IMG/VR virus record: IMGVR_UViG_3300043119_000108
Location: 1-40,762 of that record
DNA from: a virus
DNA length: 40,762 bases
Strand: one strand, 5' to 3'
A program made the translations under genes and the position numbers. Position 1 is the stretch's first letter; each line of letters starts with the position of its first letter. Shown in pieces: positions 5,485-12,623 of this stretch. The notes beneath the pieces were generated by a model, which worked only from the letters and a program-made list of their open reading frames with translations, had not been told where the DNA came from and did no database searches.

Positions 5485-5658
5485 TCAACCTCCAGTTGAA
5501 TAAAAACCTTTTGCATTAAAGACCACAGTAGGGGCAGACCACTTGCGTTGGAACTGGGTGTGGCAGTTGTCGCAGATATAAGTTTCTTCTGGATCATTGA
5601 TACCACGTGAGATGGTGCGTACATCACCGCACCCTGGGCACTCGTAGTCATAGGTCAT
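5485..5658 (-). CDS. FmdB-like zinc-ribbon protein (57 aa)
   Basis: The start MTYDYECPGCG (ATG 5658) has AAGGAG upstream. Two knuckles, CPGC and CDNC, about 20 residues apart, and the phrase TYDYECPGCG, match the FmdB/CxxC_CxxC_SSSS family of putative regulatory zinc ribbons. The C-terminus WSAPTVVFNAKGFYSTGG is also typical of that family, with the conserved KGFY..D/G. Role unknown. It overlaps the upstream gene by 11 bases and is followed directly by the methyltransferase gene. Confidence 0.75.
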   Translation of the reverse strand: MTYDYECPGCGDVRTISRGINDPEETYICDNCHTQFQRKWSAPTVVFNAKGFYSTGG

Positions 5659-5890
5659 TAGGAAACTCCTTTTCAATAGCCTGAATAGTGGGGCACGGAT
5701 AGTATTCAGACCCTTGACCACACTCCGAACACCTTAAGTCTGACCCATCTATGTCGTTTGAATTGTCATATGGTTTATGCAATTCCACTACTGCACGTAC
5801 AGCGTTAGAAAACTTTGGTTTGACATCACGAAAACCTACTTGCCATTCAGTCTCTAATTCAATTTCTTCAACCAATTCATCATAGGTCAT
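5648..5890 (-). CDS. Hypothetical protein with C-terminal CxxC (80 aa)
   Basis: ATG 5890 has GGGAG upstream and overlaps the previous stop (ATGA at 5887-5890). The product has an acidic N-terminal helix, a central segment (NAVRAVVELHKPYD) and a C-terminal CSECG with a later Cys (YPCPT). Proteins with a VRAVVELHKP stretch followed by CxxC are frequent in actinophages as I recall, but no function is established. Confidence 0.65.
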   Translation of the reverse strand: MTYDELVEEIELETEWQVGFRDVKPKFSNAVRAVVELHKPYDNSNDIDGSDLRCSECGQGSEYYPCPTIQAIEKEFPNDL

Positions 5891-6276
5891 AGCTTTACTC
5901 CCTCGCTGATGTCGAGATAACCTACTAACTTATTAACCTTGTATCGGTTGGAAAACTCTGATGTTGCTGGCATACGTTGTGTCACCCAGTTAGGTTCGGG
6001 TACATCCATAAGATCGAATGAGTAGATACCTTCGGGCGTGCTGTTGATGTAGTACGGAGTCAGGTCACGCTCAGCGGCCTGAGTGATGAGCTTCTTGTAC
6101 TTCATCTCTTCTATAAGTAGCGTAGAATAATGGGTATAGCGACACTTGAGTTCGATGTAGTGACCAGCCTTGAGACTGATACAGTCAAAGGCATCATAGA
6201 TACCAGGTGACTTCTCTAAATCAGGGTATAAAGTTTCTTTAAGTTTGTCGAAGAGATCTTGTTCTTTCAATTCCAA
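5887..6276 (-). CDS. Putative PD-(D/E)XK nuclease
   Basis: The 129-residue product has an acidic N-terminal helix followed by YDAFDCISLKAGHYIELKCR. The Asp and the later E-L-K fit the D-(E/D)xK active site of restriction-like nucleases, on the expected beta-hairpin with a following helix (LIEEMKYKKLI). Size and context (replication/recombination operon) fit a small phage endonuclease. The call rests on the motif only. It overlaps the upstream sigma-like gene by 10 bases. Confidence 0.55.
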   Translation of the reverse strand: MELKEQDLFDKLKETLYPDLEKSPGIYDAFDCISLKAGHYIELKCRYTHYSTLLIEEMKYKKLITQAAERDLTPYYINSTPEGIYSFDLMDVPEPNWVTQRMPATSEFSNRYKVNKLVGYLDISEGVKL

Positions 6277-6899
6277 GGACTCCCGCCACCCAACAAATCA
6301 ATCAACGCACGTAGTGCGTGAGTTGTCCTGCGATCAGCGGTAGTCGGGTGACACTTGAGTACCCCACCAATTTGAGCAAGGGTCATCTGTTCGTGGTAAC
6401 GCAGAGTAAGTATCTGCTTATCTTCTGCGTTTAACTTTTCAAACTTATTCTTAATATCCATAAGGGTAGCAAGCAAGGCTCCGCCTTCTGCTGGGCTACT
6501 AGCACCCTTGGGTTGACCATCCAAGATCATCTCTTGTGCTGGTTCTAGTACAGTCCCATCTAAGATAGATGCAATAACAAACGGCAACAACTTAGCAAGT
6601 GTTGCACTCTGGTAAAACATCTCGTCATTAGTCTGGTACCCACTGCGTGCTGCCTTCTCCTTGCGTGCATATCGTTCAGCGTGACGCATCATCTGCCACG
6701 CCAACTTCTGTTCGTTATGCTTACGCTGTTCTAGGTCTGGCTCACCGAGTTGTTCTTCAACCCACTTCTGTCTAGTCATAGCCCAGATCAAACACTCTTG
6801 CTTCACATCATCTCTATCAACCCACTTACCAAAGCGGTTGACAATAGACCTAGCAACTGATGGTGCTAAGTCTATGATGAATGGATTAATATCAGTCAT
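6267..6899 (-). CDS. Sigma-70-like RNA polymerase sigma factor
   Basis: The 210-residue product has a region-2-like N-terminal part (RFGKWVDRDDVKQECLIWAM) and a clear region-4 helix-turn-helix at the C-terminus (LNAEDKQILTLRYHEQMT, then LAQIGGVLKCHPTTADRR). The spacing is like that of ECF or phage sigma factors. It would bind host core RNA polymerase and redirect it to phage promoters. No phage RNA polymerase is recognised, so this and the WhiB-like protein are the visible transcription factors. The start ATG 6899 has no strong Shine-Dalgarno but overlaps the upstream gene by 8 bases. Confidence 0.7.
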   Translation of the reverse strand: MTDINPFIIDLAPSVARSIVNRFGKWVDRDDVKQECLIWAMTRQKWVEEQLGEPDLEQRKHNEQKLAWQMMRHAERYARKEKAARSGYQTNDEMFYQSATLAKLLPFVIASILDGTVLEPAQEMILDGQPKGASSPAEGGALLATLMDIKNKFEKLNAEDKQILTLRYHEQMTLAQIGGVLKCHPTTADRRTTHALRALIDLLGGGSPWN

Positions 6900-7191
6900 T
6901 AGGCCATTTATTATCTAACACCATCAGAGCAATAGCTGAATAGTTAAGTAGGTCTAGGAAAGAATCACGAAGGCTTTCGTTCTCAGGTGTAGCACCGCTA
7001 TCAATAAGGTGATTGATGCGTGCTGTCTTGTCGTGCATACGTACACGCAGTCCGTTGAGTGGACCACCAGGTGATCGAGAGATATTAGTTGGGCCGTAGT
7101 CTCTATGCTTACTTAACAGTACGTTACCTGCTGAGTCGAAGACTTCCCACATATCAGCAGCGAACTGGTTTACCTTGTTCTCGTTGGACAT
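6892..7191 (-). CDS. DUF1599-type protein (nucleotide-modification-associated domain)
   Basis: From ATG 7191 the product is 99 residues with the family hallmarks SKHRDYGPTNI, VRMHDKTARINHL and ESLRDSFLDLLNYSAIALM. This is the DUF1599 pattern (named nucleotide modification associated domain 1), related in plan to all-alpha MazG-like proteins. AAGGAG lies upstream of 7191. The frame is open to ATG 7272, and the extra 27 residues look reasonable, so the longer start cannot be excluded. A role in nucleotide metabolism or base modification is inferred from the family name only. Confidence 0.7.
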   Translation of the reverse strand: MSNENKVNQFAADMWEVFDSAGNVLLSKHRDYGPTNISRSPGGPLNGLRVRMHDKTARINHLIDSGATPENESLRDSFLDLLNYSAIALMVLDNKWPND

Positions 7192-7278
7192 ATTAGTAAC
7201 GTCTCCTTTTCGTAGTCGATCTGCAAGATGTGAAAGCCCATAGTGTGCAAAATCTGTACCATCTGCGACCATTCGCTT

Positions 7279-7929
7279 CTATCCAACCTGCTCACCTACT
7301 AGCAAGGCTTTGGTTGCATCTGCACCGTGAGCCAAGTAGTAGTCGTTAATGTCCATCCCTGGTGGTAATTGTACTATTTGACTGTTTAATACCTCGGTGG
7401 CGACACGCTTAGCAAACTCAGCACCTGGGTTACTGCCGTCATCTTTGACATCGTTATCACCTACCACGTAGACAGTGTCATAACCATTAAAGAGCTTGGC
7501 AAAGTGTGGCTTCCAAGCCTGTACCCCAGGTACACCAACGGCTGGTATACCTAGGACACCGCTTGTAACAACAGTATCTAACTCACCTTCACACACCACG
7601 ATATGTGGTGATTGAACAAGCACATCAGTTACGTTATACAGGTGTGCCTTCTGACCTAATGGACTGCCATACTTAGGCTTACCATCATCTAATCTGCGGA
7701 ACTTAAAGCCTACGCAATGGTTCATCGCCGTGATGTACGGGATACTTATCCATCCCTCGTACATCTCGTGACCGTTAATCGGATCAGTGATAGTACCGAG
7801 CTGAAACCTAGCGGCTACGGACTCAGAGATCCCACGTTCGGCTAGCGCGACGAGTGCCTCTGGACTTATTTCCTGGGCGTATCGCTGCGCCGCTTCCATT
7901 AGCAATTTCGATTGCGCGTTTGAGGCCAT
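7279..7929 (-). CDS. DNA primase, Toprim part
   Basis: The 216-residue product has the DnaG-type middle (VALAERGISESVAARFQLG) and a Toprim domain with IVVCEGELDTVV (Glu114) and VYVVGDNDV (157-160), the metal-binding acidic residues. It overlaps the zinc-finger ORF by 107 bases in a +1-shifted frame. Its own ATG 7929 has GGAG seven bases upstream, so it can be made as a separate polypeptide. It lacks the CHC2 zinc finger, which is in the upstream gene. Together they would synthesise RNA primers next to the phage helicase. Confidence 0.8.
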   Translation of the reverse strand: MASNAQSKLLMEAAQRYAQEISPEALVALAERGISESVAARFQLGTITDPINGHEMYEGWISIPYITAMNHCVGFKFRRLDDGKPKYGSPLGQKAHLYNVTDVLVQSPHIVVCEGELDTVVTSGVLGIPAVGVPGVQAWKPHFAKLFNGYDTVYVVGDNDVKDDGSNPGAEFAKRVATEVLNSQIVQLPPGMDINDYYLAHGADATKALLVGEQVG

Positions 7930-8200
7930 CGTTAAACTCCAAGTTCTCTAATATGCAGACAAGGTTGGCCGCATTACCACCCTTACCGCAGGTGTGGCAG
8001 TAGTACAAGTTATCGTACGTATTAATGACAGCTGACCTACGGCTGTCACTGTGTAAGCAACACCTTACTGATGCTGACTTACCTTCTCTTACTTCACCGC
8101 CAAAGAATCTGACGATGGCATCTATTGGGATGTCGTTTGCGTCTACTTTCCCTTTAAACTTTCCCGTCTTACGTATCCTGGACCAGTCTTGTGCTGGCAT
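7823..8200 (-). CDS. DNA primase, CHC2 zinc-finger part
   Basis: From ATG 8200 the 125-residue product carries the CHC2 primase zinc finger: CCLHSD (Cys47, His50) and YYCHTCGKGGNAANL (Cys68, Cys71), then FNDGLKRAIEIA. GAGGGG precedes this start. A further ATG at 8215 is possible but has no ribosome-binding site. The last 30 residues overlap the Toprim ORF and turn basic and low-complexity (NKSRGTRRASR), which may mean the authentic protein shifts into the Toprim frame. Primase activity would need both parts. Confidence 0.7.
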   Translation of the reverse strand: MPAQDWSRIRKTGKFKGKVDANDIPIDAIVRFFGGEVREGKSASVRCCLHSDSRRSAVINTYDNLYYCHTCGKGGNAANLVCILENLEFNDGLKRAIEIANGSGAAIRPGNKSRGTRRASRTWDL

Positions 8201-8295
8201 ACGCACCCCTCGCATTGTTCGTGATGTGCTTCGCTGAGCTTAATTTGATTCAAGCGATTGTATTCGCCTGCATCTATACAAGGTTGACAGATCAT
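8143..8295 (-). CDS. Zinc-binding microprotein (50 aa)
   Basis: ATG 8295 overlaps the preceding stop (ATGA at 8292-8295). The product has CQPC near the N-terminus and HHEQCEGCVCQH in the middle, a likely zinc site, and ends KGK. It fills the gap between the 8292-8519 gene and the primase and overlaps the primase start by 58 bases in another frame. I recall similar CxxC...CxGCxCQH small proteins beside primase genes in actinophages. Function unknown. Confidence 0.6.
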   Translation of the reverse strand: MICQPCIDAGEYNRLNQIKLSEAHHEQCEGCVCQHKTGPGYVRRESLKGK

Positions 8296-8519
8296 CCTTC
8301 GTACCACTGCTCTTCTTCCATAGCGTAAACAATCGCTTTGGCAGCCTTGATTCGTTCATCTATTTCAGCTCTGTGCTTAGGGCTGATGTAGTAAAAGCTA
8401 ATATCAAAGAAGATAAGTGACAACTGAAAGCCACGTCTGTGTAGCGTAAAGCCTACTGATACTGCTGTGAAGTACGAGTCAATATCAATATCAATCCTCT
8501 TGAATAGTGTCAGGCTCAC
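8292..8519 (-). CDS. Hypothetical protein (75 aa)
   Basis: The start is GTG 8519 with GAGGAG upstream. The product has two beta-strand-like stretches (DSYFTAVSVGFTLHRRGF and QLSLIFFDISFYYISP) and a C-terminal helix KHRAEIDERIKAAKAIVYAM. It overlaps the upstream gene by 29 bases. It is a small alpha/beta protein of unknown function in the replication operon. Confidence 0.6.
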   Translation of the reverse strand: MSLTLFKRIDIDIDSYFTAVSVGFTLHRRGFQLSLIFFDISFYYISPKHRAEIDERIKAAKAIVYAMEEEQWYEG

Positions 8520-8655
8520 CTGGTAACTCCTCTTCGATAATCTCTACTAAGCGCTCATCGTCTTCAACTGTAGACAACGCTTCAGCAAGTTCTACTGATT
8601 CTAATGGATCTACTGGACCCTCCGATGTACTGATTACTCCGTGTGGTACTGGCAT
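8491..8655 (-). CDS. Small acidic protein (54 aa)
   Basis: ATG 8655 has AAGGAG upstream and overlaps the previous stop as TAATG. The 54-residue product is strongly acidic (VEDDERLVEIIEEELPGEPD), without cysteines or membrane segments. Acidic small phage proteins can mimic DNA, but nothing specific shows that here. Confidence 0.6.
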   Translation of the reverse strand: MPVPHGVISTSEGPVDPLESVELAEALSTVEDDERLVEIIEEELPGEPDTIQED

Positions 8656-9011
8656 TATTCTTTCTCCTTTATCCATTGTTCGAGTGAGCAGATTACCCAC
8701 GCTTTTCCTATGCTGGAGTTGCGACGCTTAACTATGACATAAGCAGGTGGCACTTCTCCTATACCACGAGCCTTAGCATAGTTATGCGCCTCAACCTCAG
8801 CCTCAGCCCAGAACTCTGGTAAGTTCAAGGACTTTCTGTTTTTTAACTCTAGTATGTAGGTCTTCCCCGCGACCATTACAACTAGGTCCCCTTCATCCTT
8901 GCTTCCGGCTTTAGTCAGGCGTTCCGCCAGGACACCTGGTATGCCTCGCAAGAATTTCATTACGTCAGTCTCAAAGACTGCGCCCTTTACTCGATCATAC
9001 TTACTTGCCAT
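8655..9011 (-). CDS. Hjc-like Holliday-junction resolvase / PD-(D/E)XK nuclease
   Basis: From ATG 9011 the product has 118 residues with the archaeal-type resolvase pattern: Glu14 in GAVFETDVMKFL, Asp42 in KDEGDLVVM and E55-x-K57 in YILELKN, followed by a helix and a closing strand (AYVIVKRR). It would resolve branched replication intermediates before packaging. A longer start at 9047 would overlap the upstream gene by 47 bases and has no ribosome-binding site; 9011 overlaps it by 11. Confidence 0.75.
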   Translation of the reverse strand: MASKYDRVKGAVFETDVMKFLRGIPGVLAERLTKAGSKDEGDLVVMVAGKTYILELKNRKSLNLPEFWAEAEVEAHNYAKARGIGEVPPAYVIVKRRNSSIGKAWVICSLEQWIKEKE

Positions 9012-9159
9012 CTTTACCTGTATCGTAGACGGCGTTGCCATCTTCATCTACGGTAATCTTAAATACTTTAAGTTCAATCAAGGCCATCACCATATTACGC
9101 ATATCGTTCTCTAGCTGATTGACACGTTTCTTTAGGTATTGGATCTCTGTGTTAGCCAT
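9001..9159 (-). CDS. Small coiled-coil protein (52 aa)
   Basis: ATG 9159 has GGAGG six bases upstream. The product starts with a heptad-like helix (NTEIQYLKKRVNQLENDM) and ends with a beta-hairpin-like VFKITVDEDGNAVYDTGKDG. It overlaps both neighbours by 8-11 bases, typical of this operon. Function unknown. Confidence 0.6.
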   Translation of the reverse strand: MANTEIQYLKKRVNQLENDMRNMVMALIELKVFKITVDEDGNAVYDTGKDGK

Positions 9160-9337
9160 TGTCATCCTCCATTAAGTACTGGGCATACTGTCTAAATAGT
9201 TCGCACGCTGTAATGCCACGGTTACGTGCCTCTTGATGGATAGCATCACGCTCTGCTTTAGATAGACGTACCTGAAAGGTAGTGCGCTTATCTTCTTTGT
9301 AACGTGCAGTCCACTTGTTTACTGTTTCTGTGCTCAC
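9152..9337 (-). CDS. Ribbon-helix-helix-like small protein (61 aa)
   Basis: GTG 9337 with GAGGTAG upstream; the start overlaps the helicase stop (GTGA). The core TTFQVRLSKAERDAIHQEAR followed by RGITACELFRQYAQYL is a strand-helix-helix arrangement like CopG/Arc or mobilisation-type ribbon-helix-helix proteins. A DNA-binding repressor or accessory role in replication is inferred. Confidence 0.65.
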   Translation of the reverse strand: MSTETVNKWTARYKEDKRTTFQVRLSKAERDAIHQEARNRGITACELFRQYAQYLMEDDNG

Positions 9338-10209
9338 GCATCTACCTCATTTCCGTATTCGTCTACCACATAGTTGCCTGTGTACCCATACCTTGCATCC
9401 CTCTGAAGCATTGCACCAAAGGCATTGCGGTCAGTGATCTGACACGCACCATAGTTTACATTCAACGCTGCATAATCTGAAGCATCTGCTGTGTGTGGAC
9501 CAAAGCGGTTCTTAACAGCGGCTATATTCAGTTCTGCATTGTTTGGATCGTAACCCAGTGTAAGGATCAGTGCTGGTAGCTGGCTGACCTTACCGTGGAT
9601 AGCACGTCTGGCTGGTGGTCTAGTAGGTGACCCATACTCTGACTGCTCAGAGACGTGGTGTAGTACTAGTACGCACGCTTCAGTCTTACGTGCCATATCG
9701 TGAAGTTCCATCATAATCGCACGCAGGCCTGCCCATTCGTTATCAGTCTCTGCTGCTACGTTCATTAAGTTATCTATTACAATTAACTCAGGTGCCTCAC
9801 CGTAAAGTTCTACGTAGGCTTTGATCTCTAGTTCAATATCATCTAGTGATGGCGATGAATCAAAGACCCATTTGATGTGCTTCAGTTTGTCAAAGTGCTT
9901 GTCGTAATAGTGACTATCGGCAGATAGGTTCTGTTCAACTGTTAACTGATTATGACCAGATGAATGTGCTGCTGCACGCATCATCACAGTTGTAGTATCA
10001 GTATCAGCTGAGAAGAATAAAGTCGGTACATTTGCCTTGATTGAATAGATCAATGCAAACATAGACTTACCAGCGTTAGGTGCGGCCGCAACCATACAGA
10101 CCTGTCCCCTTCGGAACTTAATCTGCTTGGCTGCTAGCCCTTCCCAAACATCAGGTAGAGGTGTGGCCTTGGTGAGGACTGTGCCCCACGCCCGTTGCAA
10201 AGTTAACAA
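9334..10209 (-). CDS. DnaB/RecA-fold replicative helicase-like ATPase
   Basis: The 291-residue product is a RecA-fold ATPase without the DnaB N-terminal domain. Walker A is AAAPNAGKS (about 41-49), Walker B is ELIVIDN (141-147), then VLHHVSEQS and a basic PTRPPARRAIHGK stretch as in DnaB/RepA-type helicases. The start is TTG 10209, chosen because GGAGG sits six bases upstream; it overlaps the WhiB gene by 59 bases. It most likely unwinds DNA together with the split primase. Loading by a host factor or a hexamer that self-loads cannot be told apart here. Confidence 0.8.
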   Translation of the reverse strand: MLTLQRAWGTVLTKATPLPDVWEGLAAKQIKFRRGQVCMVAAAPNAGKSMFALIYSIKANVPTLFFSADTDTTTVMMRAAAHSSGHNQLTVEQNLSADSHYYDKHFDKLKHIKWVFDSSPSLDDIELEIKAYVELYGEAPELIVIDNLMNVAAETDNEWAGLRAIMMELHDMARKTEACVLVLHHVSEQSEYGSPTRPPARRAIHGKVSQLPALILTLGYDPNNAELNIAAVKNRFGPHTADASDYAALNVNYGACQITDRNAFGAMLQRDARYGYTGNYVVDEYGNEVDA

Positions 10210-10489
10210 TGCCCACCTCCTCTACTATTATGTTGAGTCTTCTACGGATAGGGCGTCGTGCAGCTTCGGTTAAGCCTCCCCATATTCCGTGATGCTCGTG
10301 CTTTAACCCCCACTGTTGACATTCAATCTTATGAATGCAACTACCACATACACTTACAGCTATCTTGACTTCCTCAGATTGACCATTAAAGGTTCTTGCA
10401 GAACCTCTACCGCTTTCTCTGTCAGGAAACCAAAAGTCTCCGCCTACTGAAGCGCAGCTTGGGTCTTCATACTCCCAAGGACCGCGCAC
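10151..10489 (-). CDS. whiB: WhiB-family transcriptional regulator
   Basis: The 112-residue product has the four Fe-S cluster cysteines of WhiB proteins: Cys12 (DPSCA), Cys48 and Cys51 (VCGSC), Cys57 (IECQQW), then GIWGGLTEAARR, the G(I/V)WGG turn and basic region. WhiB proteins bind a 4Fe-4S cluster, contact the principal sigma factor and are confined to Actinobacteria and their phages, so this gene identifies the host group. Start GTG 10489 follows the previous stop closely; no clear ribosome-binding site is seen. The C-terminal 30 residues overlap the helicase and are low in character. Confidence 0.9.
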   Translation of the reverse strand: MRGPWEYEDPSCASVGGDFWFPDRESGRGSARTFNGQSEEVKIAVSVCGSCIHKIECQQWGLKHEHHGIWGGLTEAARRPIRRRLNIIVEEVGIVNFATGVGHSPHQGHTST

Positions 10490-10493
10490 TTAA

Positions 10494-10871
10494 TTAACGG
10501 ATCCAGATAGGTTCGCACTTATCAGCAGCACCCTTTGGTGCTGGACACATCCAAGCCTTCCAAGGCTTACCCTGTGCGTTGGTTCCATCCTTGTAGACCA
10601 TTGCACCGTGACGGCAAGCATTGCCACCCTGTGCTGGCGCTGACTCTGCTACTGGTGTAGCACCAGGAAATGCGTTAGTGATAGCAGCGCTTGCAGATGC
10701 TAACGCTGATCCACCAAGGTCTACCCCTGTTGACTTGATAAGGCTTGCGACCATACCAAGATCTACAAGGCCAGTCTCTAGTTCCTTGACATCTGTTGCA
10801 TAAAGATTGATGAGTGTTCCATCAGCTAACTTGTAGTTAATCTGAAACTTTGTTGTATCCGGTGCAGCCAT
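10494..10871 (-). CDS. Protein with C-terminal zinc-ribbon-like domain
   Basis: The 125-residue product begins with a small domain (FQINYKLADGTLINLYATDV), has an Ala/Ser-rich linker and ends in NACRHGAMVYKDGTN, then GKPWKAWMCPAPKGAADKC: C-x-H ... C-x(8)-C, a likely zinc site. This C-terminal module is one I associate with phage single-strand-DNA-handling proteins, but I cannot name it. It starts directly beside the nuclease stop, so the two probably work together in recombination or replication. Confidence 0.65.
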   Translation of the reverse strand: MAAPDTTKFQINYKLADGTLINLYATDVKELETGLVDLGMVASLIKSTGVDLGGSALASASAAITNAFPGATPVAESAPAQGGNACRHGAMVYKDGTNAQGKPWKAWMCPAPKGAADKCEPIWIR

Positions 10872-11831
10872 TTACTTTCCTCCATTAGTTTTTATTGTGA
10901 GTCTTACTGATTCGTTACCGACAACCTTCGGTATAAACCCTAGAAGTTTCTCAACTTCTTTACTGTCTACTGTCTCACGACCTTTAACAGTTGTCCAACT
11001 GATTTCAATACCGCTACGAGTAGTACCAGTATTGCCTTCTAGCGAAGCCTTGAAGGAATCCCGTTCCTTCTCCAGCTCTTTAATCTTTGCATCTAACTGT
11101 AGATAGTGCAACGCATTCTTGTCAACTTCTTCGTCCTCAATCACTACTTCACTAAGGACGATACGTTCTTTTTTTAAGCCACCGCAACCCATCATCTCAC
11201 TAGCATCGTAGTATTGGCAATAGTCTTTACAGAATGACTGATCCTTTTCAGGTTCAGGCAACGTCGCTGATGTCTTGACTTCATTCAACCAAGCAAATGC
11301 TTCTAGTGCAATAGCTTCATCGTATGCCTCGGTATGTACCTTGACATCTTTCTCAGATCCATCACGAGCAATGGCTACCAGGTTAACTGTCTTAACTTCA
11401 TAACCATTCTTAGATAGCAGATAGCCATAGACCTGCACCTGCCAACGCTGTTGCTTTGATGGGAAGTAAGAAAGGTTCTTCACCTTGCTTGTCTTCCAGT
11501 CAATGACAGCGCCAGTACTAGGTACGAACAAGTCAACGTGTGCTTTCATATCACCGAAGGCAACCTCGGTTTCAACCAAGTACTCCTTACCTTCAGGATC
11601 AACGTGGCCAATAGCATCTTCGATTGCTGCGTGGATAGCGGTACCCATAATGGCTGCAAGCTTGGACTGATTCTCATTAGTCTCAGGTTGTGCATTCAAG
11701 CGGTACCAAACCTTGCGACGGCAACCACCAATCTCTGATGGTCCTACCTGTGTTTGTTTACTACGGTCACGACTTGCATCTTTGTTATGCAGTACGTGCA
11801 GTAGTAATTCTTTCGGATCTTCTATCGCCAC
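10872..11831 (-). CDS. RecB/Cas4-like PD-(D/E)XK exonuclease with putative Fe-S cluster
   Basis: RecB-family nuclease motifs are seen in order: MGTAIHAAIE (His67), AHVDLF (Asp100), VIDWKTSK (D111-x-K113) and QVQVYGYLL (Gln131, Tyr135). An N-terminal Cys37 (GGCRRKVWY) and a C-terminal C-x3-C-x10-C (FCKDYCQYY...GC) resemble the Fe-S ligands of Cas4/AddB nucleases. The C-terminal part adds a coiled coil (LDAKIKELEKERD) and a domain as in phage recombination exonucleases. Expected role: 5' or 3' end processing for recombination. The start is GTG 11831, overlapping the upstream gene by 10 bases. Confidence 0.85.
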   Translation of the reverse strand: MAIEDPKELLLHVLHNKDASRDRSKQTQVGPSEIGGCRRKVWYRLNAQPETNENQSKLAAIMGTAIHAAIEDAIGHVDPEGKEYLVETEVAFGDMKAHVDLFVPSTGAVIDWKTSKVKNLSYFPSKQQRWQVQVYGYLLSKNGYEVKTVNLVAIARDGSEKDVKVHTEAYDEAIALEAFAWLNEVKTSATLPEPEKDQSFCKDYCQYYDASEMMGCGGLKKERIVLSEVVIEDEEVDKNALHYLQLDAKIKELEKERDSFKASLEGNTGTTRSGIEISWTTVKGRETVDSKEVEKLLGFIPKVVGNESVRLTIKTNGGK

Positions 11832-11926
11832 TTGCGTTCATCTTTCCACTGTAGGAATGTATCAAAAGCGTAAGCTCCGACGAATCCAAAGGTAAAACTA
11901 ATCCCAATAATAAGCAACTCTTTCAT
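11822..11926 (-). CDS. Single-span membrane micropeptide (34 aa)
   Basis: ATG 11926 has GGAGGAAGA directly upstream and overlaps the previous stop (ATGA). The 34-residue product has one hydrophobic span (LLIIGISFTFGFVGAYAF) and a basic tail (WKDERKWR), so it is probably an N-out/C-in membrane peptide. It overlaps the exonuclease start by 10 bases. Function unknown. Confidence 0.6.
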   Translation of the reverse strand: MKELLIIGISFTFGFVGAYAFDTFLQWKDERKWR

Positions 11927-12249
11927 TCTTCCTCCGTAGTTTTCTTAATGCCGAACACCCATTCTAATAAAGCTGGGTTGTCTTGTAAAGTATCTACGAT
12001 GTGGTATCCCACTAGATCGCAGACTTCTTCCACATCGAAGCGCTTGCGTGTAGCAAGCAAAGACTCGTGGATAACAGCGTGCGTTACCTCGTGCATCAGC
12101 ACGTGGATCATCTTGTCTTCAGGTAAGTTGTGACGCAAACTGATTCGATTTATCTGAGAATCAGTCAGGCCGTAACTGTCTTCATCGTGGTGCTTGTAGT
12201 CAATCTTGTAGCGTTGACCAAAGATCTTGACCGAATAGATTCTAGGCAT
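11923..12249 (-). CDS. HEXXH zinc-metallopeptidase-like protein
   Basis: First gene of the leftward early operon. From ATG 12249 the product has 108 residues with VLMHEVTHAVIHE (HEVTH at 53-57), a gluzincin/SprT-type zinc motif, with the upstream KMIHVL helix and downstream helices but no obvious third ligand. GTG 12264 is an alternative start. Similar small HEXXH proteins are common in phages and of unproven activity. Being expressed first, it could act on a host protein; that is inference. Confidence 0.65.
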   Translation of the reverse strand: MPRIYSVKIFGQRYKIDYKHHDEDSYGLTDSQINRISLRHNLPEDKMIHVLMHEVTHAVIHESLLATRKRFDVEEVCDLVGYHIVDTLQDNPALLEWVFGIKKTTEEE

Positions 12250-12264
12250 AGCCAAGGATAGCAC

Positions 12265-12367
12265 GGCGTGTCTCGTTCCTTATACTGGGTTGAGTATGTT
12301 TATACTATGAGCCGTAAGGCGAATTAAACAGACGGCCCTTGGAGGGCCGAGTAAGGGAGGCCCGACT
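12265..12367. promoter_or_regulatory. Divergent promoter region between the early operon and a plus-strand gene
   Basis: About 100 bp separate the divergent starts at 12249 (minus) and 12368 (plus). TATACT occurs at 12281-12286 and 12301-12306 on the plus strand, and TATAAG/TATAAA read on the minus strand from the same places. AGTAT-GTTT-ATACT (12294-12307) is an inverted repeat that could be an operator. No convincing -35 elements are visible, so the exact promoters are uncertain. Confidence 0.4.
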
Positions 12368-12622
12368 GTGCGTCTCCGTCTACCAACCCTGCGAAAATTC
12401 AGGTCCAGTAAGGACCCATTCTATGGCCTTCCTGAGCCTTTTGGGGCCGATTTAAGGACCTTTGGTCCTATCCACGTGTGTACGTGTGGGTCTATGGTCT
12501 TCAACGTCGCAGCGTCCTTTGAGAATTACGAGTTGGTTTGGTATGCCCTTGACGCTACCTGCTTCTCCTGTGGTGCACTGGTCGTAGTACCGTGCCCAGT
12601 AGATGATCCAGAATACTTTTAG
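12368..12622 (+). CDS. Zinc-ribbon protein, lone plus-strand gene (84 aa)
   Basis: GTG 12368 has AGGGAGG seven bases upstream. The product has a basic N-terminus (RLRLPTLRKFRSS), a loop FYGLPEPFG, and two knuckles, VCTCGSMVFNV and CFSCGALVVVPC, giving a four-cysteine zinc ribbon. I recall this protein type as widespread in actinophages of aquatic origin, without known function. It is transcribed towards the end of the late operon, whose terminator lies immediately behind its stop. Confidence 0.8.
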   Translation: MRLRLPTLRKFRSSKDPFYGLPEPFGADLRTFGPIHVCTCGSMVFNVAASFENYELVWYALDATCFSCGALVVVPCPVDDPEYF

Positions 12623-12623
12623 G

